From contig NZ_CP097757.1 of the NCBI RefSeq assembly GCF_023586085.1, positions 310,001 through 374,000 of the forward strand: a stretch of 64,000 nt of DNA. The letters are read 5' to 3'. Position numbers and translations under genes: made by a program. The DNA comes from Blochmannia endosymbiont of Camponotus sp. (GTDB lineage Bacteria > Pseudomonadota > Gammaproteobacteria > Enterobacterales > Enterobacteriaceae). The notes beneath the pieces are model-generated. The model had not been told where the DNA came from. It saw only the letters and a list, made by a program, of their open reading frames with translations, and did not search any database. Below are positions 42,725 through 54,289 of this stretch, in pieces; position 1 is the first letter of the stretch, and every line of letters starts with the position of its first letter.

Positions 42725-44278
42725 TTAGTGATTATCTTTTTGTAAGTATTTTCGTTGGATTATTACTTGTTTTGCGCGCCAAATGTTATTTAAAACATGG
42801 ATCATAGCCTTAACTGAAGATTCTATTACATCTGTATCTAATCCAACTCCATGAAAATTACGACCTTCATATGACACAACAATATCTACTTGCCCCAATG
42901 CATTGCGACCATGCCCTTTTGCATTAAGTTGGTATTTTTCTAAATTTATAGACAATTTTGTAATATGTGTTAATGCTTCATAAATAGCATCTATCGGGCC
43001 ATTTCCAGTTGCCGAATAAGCGCAGATGTTTTCTCCACAATATAATTTGACTAAAGCAGTAGCGATTCCAGAAGAACTAGAATGTACATTAAAACACTTT
43101 AACCTAAAGAATTCTGATTGTTCTTGTTGATTATTAATAAATGCTAAAGCTTCTAGATCATAATCAAACACCTGTCCCTTCTTATCTGCAAGTTCTAAAA
43201 AAACATCATATAACTTATCCATGTCATAATCACTTTCTTGATAACCCATTGCTTGCATATGATATTTTACTGCCGCTCTCCCAGATCGAGATGTAAGATT
43301 TAATTTAATATCTTTTAAACCAATACTTTCTGGAGTCATAATTTCATAATTTCTTCTATTTTTTAATATACCGTCCTGATGAATACCTGAAGAATGAGAA
43401 AAAGCATTTGATCCAACTATTGCTTTATTGGCTGGAATAGGCATATTGCATAATTGACTAATTACTTGACTAGTTCTATAAATTTCTTGACTACGAATAT
43501 TAGTGTGCACATTTAATAAATCCTCTCGTACTTTGATAGCCATAATTACTTCTTCTAGTGCAGTATTTCCTGCTCGTTCACCAATACCATTTATAGTACC
43601 TTCAATTTGCCTAGCTCCGGCTTGTATGGCTGAAATGGCATTACCTACTGCCATACCTAGATCATCATGACAATGCACTGAAATAATAGCTTTATCAATG
43701 ATAGGAACACGATTATATAGAGAAGCAATAATTTGGCCAAATTGACTTGGAGTGGTATAACCTACTGTGTCAGGAATATTAATTGTATTTGCTCCGGATT
43801 GAATCGCAATTTCAACAATACGACACAAATTGTCTATAGTAGTACGTCCGGCATCTTCGCAAGAAAATTCTATATCATCAGTGTATTTTCTTGCGTAATG
43901 TATTGCATGAACGGTCATTTCTATAATTTGATTAAAGTTTTTATTCAATTTAGATTGAATATGTACAGATGAGGTAGGTAAAAATATATGAATCCGAAAG
44001 TTTTTAGCAACTCTTAATGCTTCTGCCGCAATATCAATATCTTTGTCAACACATCTAGCTAAAGCACATACTAAACTATTTTTTATTTGTTTTGCTATTG
44101 CGCGTACTGACTCAAAATCTCCCGGAGAAGATATCGGGAATCCAACCTCCATAATATCTACTCCTAATCGTTCTAAAGCAAAAGCAATTTGTAACTTTTC
44201 CTTTACGTTCAAACTTGCCTGTAAAGATTGTTCACCATCGCGTAAAGTTGTATCAAAAATAATGACTTGTTGACTCAT
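42725..44278 (-). CDS. leuA: 2-isopropylmalate synthase
   Basis: LeuA condenses acetyl-CoA with 2-oxoisovalerate, the committed step of leucine synthesis. The 517 residues (E. coli 523) have the TIM-barrel start [17 protein letters not shown], the metal-binding [13 protein letters not shown], and [12 protein letters not shown]. The C-terminal LeuA regulatory domain ([34 protein letters not shown]) is intact, so feedback by leucine may remain. The ATG at 44278 has a weak GGAT upstream. It heads leuABCD. No leucine-rich leader peptide is seen, so leu attenuation as in E. coli is not supported. Confidence 0.98.
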   Translation of the reverse strand: MSQQVIIFDTTLRDGEQSLQASLNVKEKLQIAFALERLGVDIMEVGFPISSPGDFESVRAIAKQIKNSLVCALARCVDKDIDIAAEALRVAKNFRIHIFLPTSSVHIQSKLNKNFNQIIEMTVHAIHYARKYTDDIEFSCEDAGRTTIDNLCRIVEIAIQSGANTINIPDTVGYTTPSQFGQIIASLYNRVPIIDKAIISVHCHDDLGMAVGNAISAIQAGARQIEGTINGIGERAGNTALEEVIMAIKVREDLLNVHTNIRSQEIYRTSQVISQLCNMPIPANKAIVGSNAFSHSSGIHQDGILKNRRNYEIMTPESIGLKDIKLNLTSRSGRAAVKYHMQAMGYQESDYDMDKLYDVFLELADKKGQVFDYDLEALAFINNQQEQSEFFRLKCFNVHSSSSGIATALVKLYCGENICAYSATGNGPIDAIYEALTHITKLSINLEKYQLNAKGHGRNALGQVDIVVSYEGRNFHGVGLDTDVIESSVKAMIHVLNNIWRAKQVIIQRKYLQKDNH

Positions 44279-44724
44279 AGATTATCCATGTCTCATGAAT
44301 GTTAAAAACAAATATATACATAATGTTTTATAATCATGTATAAACGATAATTAACAACATCAGATTCAAATAATAATTTATTACATTAAACTTATTTTAA
44401 ATCTATTAAATATTACTTGTCAACCACTAATACTATGGAAGTAGAGTATTATAATAGTAACATTATAGTGTTTTAGAGTTAATTTTCGTATTGTTTTATT
44501 TATTATAATAATAACGTGTTCTGCGCATTTTAAAATAATTATAATATATACTTATACCTTAATGTACGGATATAAGTATATATTATAATTATTAAATATT
44601 TTTATAGACACTAAATATAATGCAGCATAGAATATTATATATTTGATAGTTTATTATGATCAGATACTTTATATTTATTAAAAATTTGAATATACGTGTG
44701 TGACGTGTTTATACTTTGATTGTT
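44279..44724. other. Divergent intergenic region leuA-rsmH
   Basis: This 446-bp region should hold promoters for leuABCD (left) and the division cluster (right). I see a TATAAT at 44450-44455 on the + strand but no well-spaced -35. Its main structure is a 23-bp inverted repeat at 44534-44593. mraZ, first gene of the E. coli cluster, is missing, as is a leuL-like leader. Confidence 0.6.
44534..44593. repeat. 23-bp perfect inverted repeat between divergent leuA and rsmH
   Basis: Arms 44534-44556 and 44571-44593 pair perfectly around a 14-nt loop; the arm contains ATAATATATACTTATA. It lies upstream of both flanking genes, 256 bp from leuA and 131 bp from rsmH, so it is not a terminator of either. 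A cruciform, regulator site or leader structure of the cluster are possibilities. Confidence 0.75.
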
Positions 44725-45687
44725 ATGTGCATATTTTATACCAACTGCGATCATACGAGTGTCTTGTTGGAAGAGGCAATACAAGCATTGAATATTAATT
44801 CAGCAGGAGTATATGTTGATGGAACATTTGGTGCAGGAGGACATTCTAAGTTAATTTTATCTAAATTAACTCAACAAGGCCGTCTACTAGCAATTGATAG
44901 AGATTGGTTAGCTATAAAAATTGGGAAAATAATAGCTGAACAAGATAGTAGATTCACAATCATACACAGTACATTTTCTAAAATAAACAAACATATTAAA
45001 AGTATGGGCCTTACTGGGTCAGTAGATGGTATTCTATTGGATTTAGGAGTGAGTGCATTTCAATTGAATGATGATAATAGAGGATTTTCGTTTATGAGAG
45101 ACGGTCCTTTAGATATGCGTATGGATATTAGCGGTGGACAATCTGCTGCTGAGTGGTTATCGAAAGCTTCATTGGAAAACATTGCTTGGGTATTGAAAAC
45201 TTTCGGAGAAGAAAGGTTCGCTAAAATTATTGCTAAAGTTGTTGTATCTACAAGACGATATAAACCTATTACACGTTCTACTGTTTTGTCTAAATTAATT
45301 TGCGATATTGTTCCTTATCGTAACAAGCATAAGCATCCTGCTACTAAAAGTTTTTTAGCAATGAGAATGTATATTAATAATGAATTAGAAGAAATAATAC
45401 AGGTATTAGAAGATTCATTGGTGATGTTATCTCCACTAGGAAGATTAGTAGTAATCAGTTTTAATTCTTTAGAAGATCGCTTAGTAAAACATTTTATTCG
45501 TAATCATAGTTGTGTCTTACCTATACCTCCTAAAATTCCATTAACAGATTGTCAAATATTCAGTAAATATAAAAGTAAATATAAGCTAAAAGATATGGGA
45601 AAATTAATGCCTTCAAAACAAGAAATTAAAAGGAATACATGTGCTCGTAGCGCAATATTACGTTGTGCTGAAAAATTAATTATTTAA
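44725..45687 (+). CDS. rsmH: 16S rRNA m4C1402 methyltransferase (MraW)
   Basis: RsmH methylates N4 of C1402 in 16S rRNA. From the ATG at 44725 it has 320 residues (E. coli 313), reading HTSVLLEEAIQALNI, the SAM-binding YVDGTFGAGGHS, then GILLDLGVSAFQLND and GFSFMRDGPLDMRMD. The end region KLMPSKQEIKRNTCARSAILR is conserved. A TTG three codons earlier is a less likely start; no good ribosome binding site is seen for either. It opens the dcw cluster here because mraZ is missing. ftsL starts 2 bp after the stop. Confidence 0.96.
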   Translation: MCIFYTNCDHTSVLLEEAIQALNINSAGVYVDGTFGAGGHSKLILSKLTQQGRLLAIDRDWLAIKIGKIIAEQDSRFTIIHSTFSKINKHIKSMGLTGSVDGILLDLGVSAFQLNDDNRGFSFMRDGPLDMRMDISGGQSAAEWLSKASLENIAWVLKTFGEERFAKIIAKVVVSTRRYKPITRSTVLSKLICDIVPYRNKHKHPATKSFLAMRMYINNELEEIIQVLEDSLVMLSPLGRLVVISFNSLEDRLVKHFIRNHSCVLPIPPKIPLTDCQIFSKYKSKYKLKDMGKLMPSKQEIKRNTCARSAILRCAEKLII

Positions 45688-45689
45688 GT

Positions 45690-46004
45690 ATGATGAAAAA
45701 AAAACAATATAATCTTATTAATATTATTTATAATGATCTATTTTTTTATGGTAAACAGCAATTACTTTTATTGTTGTTAGTGTTAATGTCAGCAATGCTA
45801 GTGATTTTAGTAACTTATCATACTAGATCCATGATTATGGATCGCGAAAAACTTTTTTTAGAAAGAGATACTTTGGATACTGAATGGAGAAATTTGATCC
45901 TTGAAGAAAAAATATTATCTGATCATAGTCGTATTGAACGTATCGCTGTAAATAAATTACAAATGCATTATGTAGATCCAACCCAAAATAAAATGTTCCA
46001 CTGA
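45690..46004 (+). CDS. ftsL: Cell division protein FtsL
   Basis: FtsL is a bitopic inner-membrane protein that with FtsB and FtsQ links early and late divisome proteins and activates FtsWI. The 104 residues (E. coli 121) have a short cytoplasmic stretch, one membrane segment (LLLLLLVLMSAMLVILVTY, about 25-43) and a periplasmic coiled coil. The family core LERDTLDTEWRNLILEE is followed by HSRIERIAVNKLQM. The cytoplasmic N-terminus is shorter than in E. coli. It lies 2 bp after rsmH and 78 bp before the chosen start of ftsI. Confidence 0.94.
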   Translation: MMKKKQYNLINIIYNDLFFYGKQQLLLLLLVLMSAMLVILVTYHTRSMIMDREKLFLERDTLDTEWRNLILEEKILSDHSRIERIAVNKLQMHYVDPTQNKMFH

Positions 46005-46082
46005 CTTAATAAATGTATGTTGATATATAAAAATTACTATTCAACATCATATATCATCATACGACGACCTAATATATGTTGT

Positions 46083-47774
46083 ATGAAGTTTAAACCTTAT
46101 AATTTCCAAATAATTTTAAGCAACAAGCGTTTTAACTTATTATATAGTTGTATTTTTTTTATATTAGTTATTTTGCTATTAAGATTGACTTATTTACAAG
46201 TTATTTATTCTAATAAGTTAATTAATGAAGGCAACATGCGTTCGTTACGTGTGCAACATATCTCATTTCCTCGGGGTATTATTACTGATAGATTGGGTCA
46301 ATTGCTAGCAATTAGTATACCGGCTGATTCTGTTTGGATAGATCCTTATAAAATTAATAGAAATGGTGGCATTTCCTCTGAGATTTGTCGTTGGAGAGCG
46401 TTATCTAAAATATTAAATATACCATTCGATAAATTATCATCTCTTGTTAGTAATCACGCTACAGGGCGATTTATTTATTTAGCGCGACAAATAAATCCTT
46501 CTGTTTCTCAGAGTATTAGTCAACTTAAATTACCGGGAGTATATTTACAACAAGAATCAAAACGGTATTATCCTGCTGGGCGTACAACTGCTCATTTAAT
46601 AGGAATAACAGATATAGATAGTCAAGGTATCGAAGGTATAGAAAAAAGCTTCAATACTTGGTTATCTGGTCAACGCGGAACAAAAGTGATACGAAAAGAT
46701 AGATTTGGTAGAACAATTGAGGAAACTACTGTAGAAGATGGACAATCTTCTCAAAATATTGTTTTAAGTATTGATGAACGTCTACAATATTTAGCATATC
46801 ATGAATTAAATAATGCTGTACGTATAAATAAGGCAGAATCCGGTAGCATAGTGTTAATAGATATTAATACCGGAGAAATTTTGGCTATGACTAATTATCC
46901 ATCATATAATCCAAATAATTTATCTATTACTAACAAATCTGTCATGCGTAATCGCGCTATTACTGATGCATTTGAGCCAGGGTCAACAGTGAAACCTATT
47001 GTGATTATGGCTGCATTAAAACACAACATAATAACAACAGGTACTATTGTAAATACATCTCCTTATACGATTGATGGACATCAAATCAAGGATGTAATTT
47101 ATCGTGACAAATTAACTGTTGGAGAAATATTGAAAAAATCTAGTAATGTTGGTGTTTCTAAATTAGCGCTATCCATGCCTGCAACAACTCTAGTAAATAC
47201 ATATTTAAATTTTGGAATGGGTAAGGCGACTAATATAGGATTAATAGGAGAAAGTAGCGGAATATACCCATACGATAAATGTTGGTCGGATATAGAACGA
47301 GCCACATTTTCTTATGGATATGGTTTAATGATTACCCCATTACAATTGGCTAAAGTTTATGCTACCATCGGTGGAATGGGAGTATCTAAACCACTTTCTA
47401 TTATACGAGTTGAATCTCCTTTAACATCAGGACATCGAGTTTTTCCAAGACCATTAGTACGTGCTGTTTTAGATATGATGGAAAGCGTATCGTTATCGGG
47501 TAGTAATTATCAGGAAACGATTAAAGGATATCGGATTGCAGTCAAAACTGGTACTGTCAAGACAGTAGGATCACATGGAAAATATATTAATAAGTATATT
47601 GCATGTGCTGCTGGAGTAGCCCCAGCGAGTAATCCTAGATTAGCTTTAGCAGTAGTCATAAATGATCCTAAAAATGGTCATTATTATGGAAGTATGGTAT
47701 CTGCGCCAGTGTTTCGTACAGTTATGGGTAATACGTTAAAAATAATGAATATTGTGCCAGATTTTTTACAATAA
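46083..47774 (+). CDS. ftsI: Septal peptidoglycan transpeptidase FtsI (PBP3)
   Basis: FtsI cross-links septal peptidoglycan. From the ATG at 46083 it has 563 residues (E. coli 588). One N-terminal membrane segment is followed by the pedestal domain (MRSLRVQHISFPRG) and the transpeptidase domain. The active-site motifs are STVK at 301-304 (E. coli S307), SSN in KSSNVGVSKLAL, and KTG at 488-490. A longer start at 46017 would add 22 residues; neither start has a clear ribosome binding site, but 46083 keeps the E. coli spacing to the active site. The C-terminal tail after the domain is shortened, ending NIVPDFLQ, near the E. coli processing site. Confidence 0.96.
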   Translation: MKFKPYNFQIILSNKRFNLLYSCIFFILVILLLRLTYLQVIYSNKLINEGNMRSLRVQHISFPRGIITDRLGQLLAISIPADSVWIDPYKINRNGGISSEICRWRALSKILNIPFDKLSSLVSNHATGRFIYLARQINPSVSQSISQLKLPGVYLQQESKRYYPAGRTTAHLIGITDIDSQGIEGIEKSFNTWLSGQRGTKVIRKDRFGRTIEETTVEDGQSSQNIVLSIDERLQYLAYHELNNAVRINKAESGSIVLIDINTGEILAMTNYPSYNPNNLSITNKSVMRNRAITDAFEPGSTVKPIVIMAALKHNIITTGTIVNTSPYTIDGHQIKDVIYRDKLTVGEILKKSSNVGVSKLALSMPATTLVNTYLNFGMGKATNIGLIGESSGIYPYDKCWSDIERATFSYGYGLMITPLQLAKVYATIGGMGVSKPLSIIRVESPLTSGHRVFPRPLVRAVLDMMESVSLSGSNYQETIKGYRIAVKTGTVKTVGSHGKYINKYIACAAGVAPASNPRLALAVVINDPKNGHYYGSMVSAPVFRTVMGNTLKIMNIVPDFLQ

Positions 47775-47810
47775 TTAAAAAATACTATAATCTTTTTAAT
47801 AAAAAATTAC

Positions 47811-49322
47811 ATGCATGAATTACATAATTTATATAAATTTCTTCTACCATGTGTTGCTAATAATTCTGCTTGCCCTATATTAACAGGGTTACAATTGGAT
47901 AGTCGAGATGTTGTATTAGGAAATTTGTTTATAGCAGTCAAAGGTTGTAGGACTGACGGAAGACTATATATCAATTATGCAATTAAAAAAGGAGCTGCTG
48001 CAGTTCTGTCAGAATCTTGGAATAATACAACAATATTTAAAAAATACAGTTATAATACAAATGAAATACCTGTAGTTTGTATAAATCATTTATCACAGCA
48101 TTTATCTGATATAGCAGGGATCTTTTATAATCATCCATCTCGTTTTTTGAACTTAATTGGTGTAACTGGAACTAATGGGAAAACTACTGTTACACATTTA
48201 TTAGCTAGTTGGGTTCAATTGTTAGGAGAAAAAAGTGCTGTGATGGGTACATTAGGTAACGGGATGTTAGATAATTTGTACGTATCTGACAATACAACTT
48301 GTTCTGCTATTGATACTCAAAAAATATTAGATCAATTTATTAAAGATAAAATCGTATTTGTTGCTATGGAAATATCATCACATGGATTATCTCAATATCG
48401 TGTAGATGCCTTACATTTTAAAGTTGCTGTATTTACTAATTTAAGTCACGACCATTTAGATTATCACGGCAGTATGGAACAATATTTAATGTCTAAATGG
48501 CGATTATTTAATGAATTACATGTAGAGAAATATGTTATAAATGCTGATGATCTTATTGGTTATCGATGGTTGTATTATTTACCACAAGCAGTTGCAGTAA
48601 CCATAACAGGAAATTTACCGATTTTTTGGAAAGGTAAATGGATATCTGTGATTAAAGTAAATTATTACTTACACTGTACAGACATTTTTTTTGATTCAAG
48701 TTGGGGAGGTGGGGTAATTCACAGTCAATTATTAGGAGAATTTAATGTTAATAATTTATTATTAGCTTTAGGTACATTATTGGTATTGGGATATCCTTTG
48801 TCGTTATTAGTTCATACATCATCTCAATTACGACCTATAATTGGAAGAATGGAGGTATTTAGTTACTATGGGCGGCCTACAATTATCGTAGATTATGCAC
48901 ATACTCCTGATGCATTAAAAAAAGTGCTGATTTCAATTAGGCGGCATTGTTATGGCCAATTGTGGTGTGTTTTTGGTTGCGGAGGCGATAGAGATCCAAG
49001 TAAACGTGCTTTAATGGGTTATATTGCAAAACAATATGCTGATCAGATTATCATTACTAATGATAATCCACGTACTGAAGAACCACAATCAATTGTAAAT
49101 GATATTATGTATGGTATAGGCCTAAAAAATTTAAAAAAAAATATTAAAATTATTAAAAATCGTTATAGTGCAATACAAACTGTTATTTCCCAAGCGTGTT
49201 CAGAAGATATCATATTAATTTCTGGAAAAGGTCATGAAAAATACCAAATTATAGGAAATAATTGCATATGTCATTCTGATCAAAACGTAATAAAAAAAAT
49301 TTTAAAAAACGATTTATCATGA
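47811..49322 (+). CDS. murE: UDP-MurNAc-L-Ala-D-Glu:meso-DAP ligase MurE
   Basis: MurE adds meso-diaminopimelate to the peptidoglycan precursor in the cytoplasm. The 503 residues (E. coli 495) include LDSRDVVLGNLFIAVKG, the ATP loop GVTGTNGKTTVTHLLA, and YAHTPDAL. The DAP-specificity motif DNPR appears in ITNDNPRTEEP, indicating DAP rather than lysine. SGKGHEKYQ is near the C-terminus. An A9 run (49133-49141) is in frame. Its stop overlaps the murF start (ATGA), so translation is coupled. It uses DAP from the pathway that includes dapB here. Confidence 0.97.
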   Translation: MHELHNLYKFLLPCVANNSACPILTGLQLDSRDVVLGNLFIAVKGCRTDGRLYINYAIKKGAAAVLSESWNNTTIFKKYSYNTNEIPVVCINHLSQHLSDIAGIFYNHPSRFLNLIGVTGTNGKTTVTHLLASWVQLLGEKSAVMGTLGNGMLDNLYVSDNTTCSAIDTQKILDQFIKDKIVFVAMEISSHGLSQYRVDALHFKVAVFTNLSHDHLDYHGSMEQYLMSKWRLFNELHVEKYVINADDLIGYRWLYYLPQAVAVTITGNLPIFWKGKWISVIKVNYYLHCTDIFFDSSWGGGVIHSQLLGEFNVNNLLLALGTLLVLGYPLSLLVHTSSQLRPIIGRMEVFSYYGRPTIIVDYAHTPDALKKVLISIRRHCYGQLWCVFGCGGDRDPSKRALMGYIAKQYADQIIITNDNPRTEEPQSIVNDIMYGIGLKNLKKNIKIIKNRYSAIQTVISQACSEDIILISGKGHEKYQIIGNNCICHSDQNVIKKILKNDLS

Positions 49323-50692
49323 TTCCGTTTAGTCTTCATGAAATAGCGCCAATTTTAAACGCAAAACATATTGGCATAGATTTGATTATTGATTCAATTA
49401 CTATTAATTCGAATACTATTTATAAACAATGTATGTTCGTAGCATTGATAGGTAAATGTTTTGATGGTCATGATTTTGCTGCCCAAGCAATTGCTTCTGG
49501 CGCTAAAGCATTATTAGTAAATAATTATATGTTTTTAGATGTTCCTCAATTAATTGTACCTAATACTCGTTATGCTTTACTAATGTTAGCGCGTTGGGTA
49601 CGCCAACAAGTATCAGCAAAGGTTGTTGCTATAACTGGGTCCAGTGGTAAAACATCAGTAAAAGAAATGACCGCGTCTATACTAAAGAATTGTGGGGATA
49701 CAGTAGCAACACAAGGTAACTTTAATAATACAGTTGGGGTTCCAATTACTTTATTACGTTTAACTAAACGAAACAATTTTGCAATTATTGAATTAGGCTC
49801 GAGTCGTCCAGGAGAACTGATGCAATTAAGCAAGATCGTTTCTGCTAATTCAGCTTTAGTAAATAATATTTACCCATCACATTTATTAGGGTTTGGATCG
49901 TTAACTAAAATAAAAAAAGAGAAAGGGAAGATTTTTTTTGAATTAGATTCACATGGAAAAGGTATTATAAATGCAGATAGTCATGCTTTGCATTTGTGGC
50001 GCAAAATATTGCGAGGAAAATCTATATGGAATTTTTCTTTGTATACTAGTGTTGGTGTAGATTTTTTTGCAAGTAATATTATTTTTGAAAAAAAGGGAAT
50101 GCGGTTTTTTTTGCATAGCCCATATGGAACCTCTCCAGTATTCCTACCAATGTTGGGTAGGCATAATGTATCTAATGCTTTAGCTGCTAGCGCTCTTGCA
50201 TTTTCTGTAGGAGCAGGGTTATCGGAAGTAATTACTGGACTGGAAAACGTAAAACCGTTACCTGGCAGGTTATTTCCAATTATTTTAGGTAAAAGCAAGT
50301 TATTATTAGATGATACTTATAATTCTAATGTTGGTTCTATGATATCTGCAATTCACGTATTGAGCACAATGCCAGGTTATCGCATATTGGTAGTTAGTGA
50401 TATGTCAGAATTAGGAAAATATAAAGAAATCAAATATCATTCTTATATTGGTAAATTAATCGCAACAACAAATATCAATAAAATTCTTACTATAGGCAGC
50501 GCCAGTTATTTTATTTCCAAAATGTGTAGGAGGGGAGAACATTTTAGAAATCAACGTAAATTAATTATTTATATCAAACAAATTCTATCCAGTTATACAT
50601 CAGTTAGCATGTTAGTAAAAGGATCTCGTGTTTTTGAAATGGAAAAAATAATTAATGCTATCAAGGATGAAAAAAAATGTTCTTTTGGTTAA
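49319..50692 (+). CDS. murF: UDP-MurNAc-pentapeptide synthetase MurF
   Basis: MurF adds D-Ala-D-Ala to the UDP-MurNAc tripeptide. The 457 residues (E. coli 452) show the Mur ligase pattern: [21 protein letters not shown], the ATP loop [29 protein letters not shown], and [14 protein letters not shown]. It overlaps murE by 4 bp and mraY by 16 bp. Its substrate D-Ala-D-Ala requires a Ddl ligase; ddlB is missing from this cluster, so a ligase must be encoded elsewhere if the pathway works (inference). Confidence 0.97.
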   Translation: MIPFSLHEIAPILNAKHIGIDLIIDSITINSNTIYKQCMFVALIGKCFDGHDFAAQAIASGAKALLVNNYMFLDVPQLIVPNTRYALLMLARWVRQQVSAKVVAITGSSGKTSVKEMTASILKNCGDTVATQGNFNNTVGVPITLLRLTKRNNFAIIELGSSRPGELMQLSKIVSANSALVNNIYPSHLLGFGSLTKIKKEKGKIFFELDSHGKGIINADSHALHLWRKILRGKSIWNFSLYTSVGVDFFASNIIFEKKGMRFFLHSPYGTSPVFLPMLGRHNVSNALAASALAFSVGAGLSEVITGLENVKPLPGRLFPIILGKSKLLLDDTYNSNVGSMISAIHVLSTMPGYRILVVSDMSELGKYKEIKYHSYIGKLIATTNINKILTIGSASYFISKMCRRGEHFRNQRKLIIYIKQILSSYTSVSMLVKGSRVFEMEKIINAIKDEKKCSFG

Positions 50693-51765
50693 TAAAGCAT
50701 ATATTAGTATTATATTCATCTAATTCTAATATTATTTGTCATTTAACTTTTAGGGTTATTGCTAGTTTTTTGTTAGCATTATTTGTTTCTTTAGGGATAG
50801 GTTCTTATATAATTAAACGATTTCATAATTTACGTTTTTTTCAAATAGTACGTGAGGATGGGCCAGAAGTACATATTCAAAAACAAGATACGCCTACTAT
50901 GGGTGGAATTATAATACTTCTATCTATTTTTATATCGGTAATGATGTGGGCTGATTTATCTAATTTATATGTATGGTATGTATCATTTATATTAATAACA
51001 TATGGAATATTAGGATTAATTGATGATCTTTTAAAAATAAAAAGAAAAAATACTGCTGGTTTAAGTGCATTACACAAATATTTTTGGCAATCATTAATTG
51101 CATTAACGTTGATTATTACTATGTTTGCTTTAGATCACAATATTGTATCTACACAATTAGTAGTACCATTTTTTAAAAATTTTATGCCACAATTAGGTGT
51201 TTGGTACATTTTATTAGCGTATTTTGTCGTTGTTGGAACAAGTAATTCAGTTAATTTATCTGATGGATTAGATGGATTAGCTATCATGCCTGTAGTATTA
51301 ATTGCGGCTGGGTTAGCTTTAGTCGCGTCTATAACTAGTGATATATATTTTTCTTATTGTTTACATATTCCTTACCTTAATCTTTCTGGAGAATTAATAA
51401 TTATATGCGCTGCCATTATTGGGGCTGGTATTGGATTTTTGTGGTTCAATGCGTACCCAGCTCAAATATTTATGGGTGATGTAGGTTCTTTATCACTTGG
51501 AGGTGCGCTTGGAATAATTGCAGTATTATTACGTCAAGAGTGTTTATTATTAATTATGGGCGGTGTATTTGTAATAGAAACTATATCTGTGATCTTGCAA
51601 ATAAGTTATTTTAAATTGTTTGGAAAACGAATATTCAAAATGACACCGATTCATCATCATTTTGAATTAAAAGGTTGTCCAGAACCTCGGCTTATTGTGC
51701 GATTTTGGATTATATCATTAATATTGGTTTTATTTGGGTTAATTACTTTGAAGATACGGCAATAA
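50677..51765 (+). CDS. mraY: Phospho-MurNAc-pentapeptide translocase MraY
   Basis: MraY transfers phospho-MurNAc-pentapeptide to undecaprenyl phosphate, giving lipid I. The 362 residues (E. coli 360) form about ten membrane segments. The conserved loops are visible: [11 protein letters not shown], the metal-binding [22 protein letters not shown], and [15 protein letters not shown] lies 10 nt before the ATG, which is inside the end of murF (16-bp overlap). murD starts 5 bp after its stop. Confidence 0.97.
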   Translation: MFFWLIKHILVLYSSNSNIICHLTFRVIASFLLALFVSLGIGSYIIKRFHNLRFFQIVREDGPEVHIQKQDTPTMGGIIILLSIFISVMMWADLSNLYVWYVSFILITYGILGLIDDLLKIKRKNTAGLSALHKYFWQSLIALTLIITMFALDHNIVSTQLVVPFFKNFMPQLGVWYILLAYFVVVGTSNSVNLSDGLDGLAIMPVVLIAAGLALVASITSDIYFSYCLHIPYLNLSGELIIICAAIIGAGIGFLWFNAYPAQIFMGDVGSLSLGGALGIIAVLLRQECLLLIMGGVFVIETISVILQISYFKLFGKRIFKMTPIHHHFELKGCPEPRLIVRFWIISLILVLFGLITLKIRQ

Positions 51766-51770
51766 AAAAT

Positions 51771-53093
51771 ATGAGTAATTATCGAGGATCACAAGTTGTG
51801 ATTATCGGTTTAGGAATTACGGGTTTATCTTGTGTTAATTTTTTTTTAGCTCGCGGTGTAATACCAAAGGTAATAGATACTCGTACACATCCTCCAGGAA
51901 TAAATCAATTACCACATATTGTAAAGTATTATTTAGGTTCGTTTAACGATACATGGTTATTAAGTGCTACGTTAATCGTAGTTAGTCCTGGAGTACGATT
52001 AGATCATCCTATTTTAATTGAAGCGTTAAAATCAGGAATAGAAATTATTGGTGATATTGAATTATTTGCTCGAGAAGTAACTGCTCCGATAATAGCTATT
52101 ACTGGATCTAACGGGAAAAGCACAGTAACCCAACTGATTTATAGGATAGCTAAAAGTGTTGGTTGGTATGTTGGTGTTGCAGGAAACATAGGTGTACCTG
52201 TTCTTTCTTTATTAAATAAATCATATCAATTGTATATATTGGAGATTTCAAGTTTTCAATTAGATACAACTTATAGTTTATGCGCTAAAGCGGCGATAAT
52301 TTTGAACATTAGCGAAGACCACATGGATCGTTATCCTGGTGGATTAAGGCAATATTATCTCTCTAAGCAAAGGATTTATAAAAATGCTACAGTTTGCGTA
52401 ATGAATGCTTTAGATCCTTTAACAGAACCCATATACGATGGTTATGATCATTGTGTGAGTTTCGGTATAAATGAAGATTCTGCAAATTATCATTTGAAAT
52501 ATTATAAAGGACATAACTGGATCGTTGCATATAACGAATATGTGCTTAATTGTTCCTTAATGAAAATTAATAGTCGCATTCATTATATCAATGCATTATC
52601 TGTTTTAGCATTATCAGATATTTTCAATATTCCTCGTTCTATTTCTTTAAAGGTATTGTGTCAATTTTCTGGATTAACGCATCGTTGTCAATTGATTTAT
52701 AAAAATCATGGAGTTAGTTGGATTAATGATTCTAAAGCTACTAATGTTAATGCAACTATGGAAGCTATTAATAACTTAACATTATCTGGGACACTACATT
52801 TGATGCTGGGAGGTGATGGTAAATTAGCTAATTTTTCTGCGTTGAAACATTTAATTAAACAATATGAAATACACCTTTATTGCTTCGGAAAAGATGGATT
52901 ATTATTGACAGAATTAGGCTTTAGCAATGTTATTCTCACAAATACAATGATACAAGCAATGCGAATTATTAGTCGTTGTACAAAAGAAAAAGACATAGTT
53001 TTATTATCTCCGGCTTGCTCTAGTTTAGATCAATTTAAATCATTTGAAACGCGTGGACATATGTTTGCCTATTTTGCACGAGAATTTGGATAA
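51771..53093 (+). CDS. murD: UDP-MurNAc-L-Ala:D-glutamate ligase MurD
   Basis: MurD adds D-glutamate to UDP-MurNAc-L-alanine. From the ATG at 51771 it has 440 residues (E. coli 438), starting [21 protein letters not shown]. The ATP loop is [44 protein letters not shown] and [14 protein letters not shown] follow the family. An in-frame start 96 bp upstream inside mraY would add unrelated residues and is rejected. Its stop overlaps the ftsW start by one base (TAATG). Confidence 0.97.
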   Translation: MSNYRGSQVVIIGLGITGLSCVNFFLARGVIPKVIDTRTHPPGINQLPHIVKYYLGSFNDTWLLSATLIVVSPGVRLDHPILIEALKSGIEIIGDIELFAREVTAPIIAITGSNGKSTVTQLIYRIAKSVGWYVGVAGNIGVPVLSLLNKSYQLYILEISSFQLDTTYSLCAKAAIILNISEDHMDRYPGGLRQYYLSKQRIYKNATVCVMNALDPLTEPIYDGYDHCVSFGINEDSANYHLKYYKGHNWIVAYNEYVLNCSLMKINSRIHYINALSVLALSDIFNIPRSISLKVLCQFSGLTHRCQLIYKNHGVSWINDSKATNVNATMEAINNLTLSGTLHLMLGGDGKLANFSALKHLIKQYEIHLYCFGKDGLLLTELGFSNVILTNTMIQAMRIISRCTKEKDIVLLSPACSSLDQFKSFETRGHMFAYFAREFG

Positions 53094-54289
53094 TGAGAGT
53101 ATTAAGAGCAAAAATTACTAATCACCTATTAAAATCACATAAAAAAAAATCATCACATATTGACGTGTTATATGATCGTTTGTTCTTTTGGTCTGTATTA
53201 GGATTAATTTGTATTGGTTTTATTATCATTAGTTCAGGATCAATTCCTATTGGAATACGATTGATGAATGATCCATACTATTTTATAAAGCGTGTAATTA
53301 TTTATTATAGTATCACGTTCTTATTATCTGTGGTTACTTTAAGAATACCAATAAGAATTTGGCAGAATTATAATTTCATAATGTTGTTGTATAGTTGTAC
53401 AACATTAATAATAGCATTAATATTAAATAATTCCACTAATGGAGCGTCACGTTGGATAATGTTGGGTTCGTTATGTATTCAACCTGCAGAATTATCAAAG
53501 TTATTTTTTATTTGCTATCTTTCTAATTATTTGACACGTAAATCAAAAGAAATACGTACTCATTTTTGGGATATATCTAAACCCATAATAATAATGATAC
53601 TATTAGCTATATTATTATTAGCGCAACCTGATTTTGGTAGCATTATTATTCTATTTATTACTACTTTGTCTATATTATTTCTTTTTGGAGCTAAATTATG
53701 GCAGTTAACATTGATTTTTGTGTCCAATATATTTTTAATTGCATTATTGATTGTAATTAAACCGTATCGTATACAACGTATACTTACCTTTTGGGATCCA
53801 TGGAAAGATCCGTTTGGCAATGGTTATCAATTAACTCAATCATTGATGGCGTTTGGTCGAGGGAAATGTTTTGGAGAAGGATTGGGAAATTCTATACTTA
53901 AATTAGAATATTTACCTGAAGCTCACACTGACTTTATTTTTTCTATCCTTGCAGAAGAATTAGGATATTTTGGAGCAATTTTAGTATTGTTTATGTTGTT
54001 TATAATTGTGTTCCGCGCCATGACTATTGGCTATAGTGCTTTGAATATTAATCATAGATTTTCTGGTATTTTAGCTTGTTCTATCAGTATTTGGTTTGGA
54101 TCACAAATATTTATCAATATAGGAACTGTTAGCGGAATATTGCCCACTAAAGGGTTAACATTACCGTTTATTAGCTATGGAGGGTCTAGTTTTTTAGCTA
54201 CAGTAATAGCAAGCATGCTGTTATTAAGAATAGATTTTGAAACACGTTTATCTAAAGATCAAGCTTTTTTGAAGAGCACGAAAAAATGA
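53093..54289 (+). CDS. ftsW: Septal peptidoglycan glycosyltransferase FtsW
   Basis: FtsW is the SEDS-family glycan polymerase that partners FtsI at the septum. The 398 residues (E. coli 414) have about ten membrane segments. Recognisable are [58 protein letters not shown] with the catalytic Asp region, and FISYGGSS. It overlaps murD by 1 bp and murG by 4 bp. Confidence 0.96.
   Translation: MRVLRAKITNHLLKSHKKKSSHIDVLYDRLFFWSVLGLICIGFIIISSGSIPIGIRLMNDPYYFIKRVIIYYSITFLLSVVTLRIPIRIWQNYNFIMLLYSCTTLIIALILNNSTNGASRWIMLGSLCIQPAELSKLFFICYLSNYLTRKSKEIRTHFWDISKPIIIMILLAILLLAQPDFGSIIILFITTLSILFLFGAKLWQLTLIFVSNIFLIALLIVIKPYRIQRILTFWDPWKDPFGNGYQLTQSLMAFGRGKCFGEGLGNSILKLEYLPEAHTDFIFSILAEELGYFGAILVLFMLFIIVFRAMTIGYSALNINHRFSGILACSISIWFGSQIFINIGTVSGILPTKGLTLPFISYGGSSFLATVIASMLLLRIDFETRLSKDQAFLKSTKK

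Noticed and set aside
44279..44400. A possible leucine leader peptide before leuA
   Set aside because: Only a four-codon frame overlaps the leuA start; no run of leucine codons or terminator hairpin is present.
51675..51770. An N-terminal extension of MurD starting inside mraY
   Set aside because: The 32 extra residues match nothing in the family; the ATG at 51771 aligns with the E. coli start.
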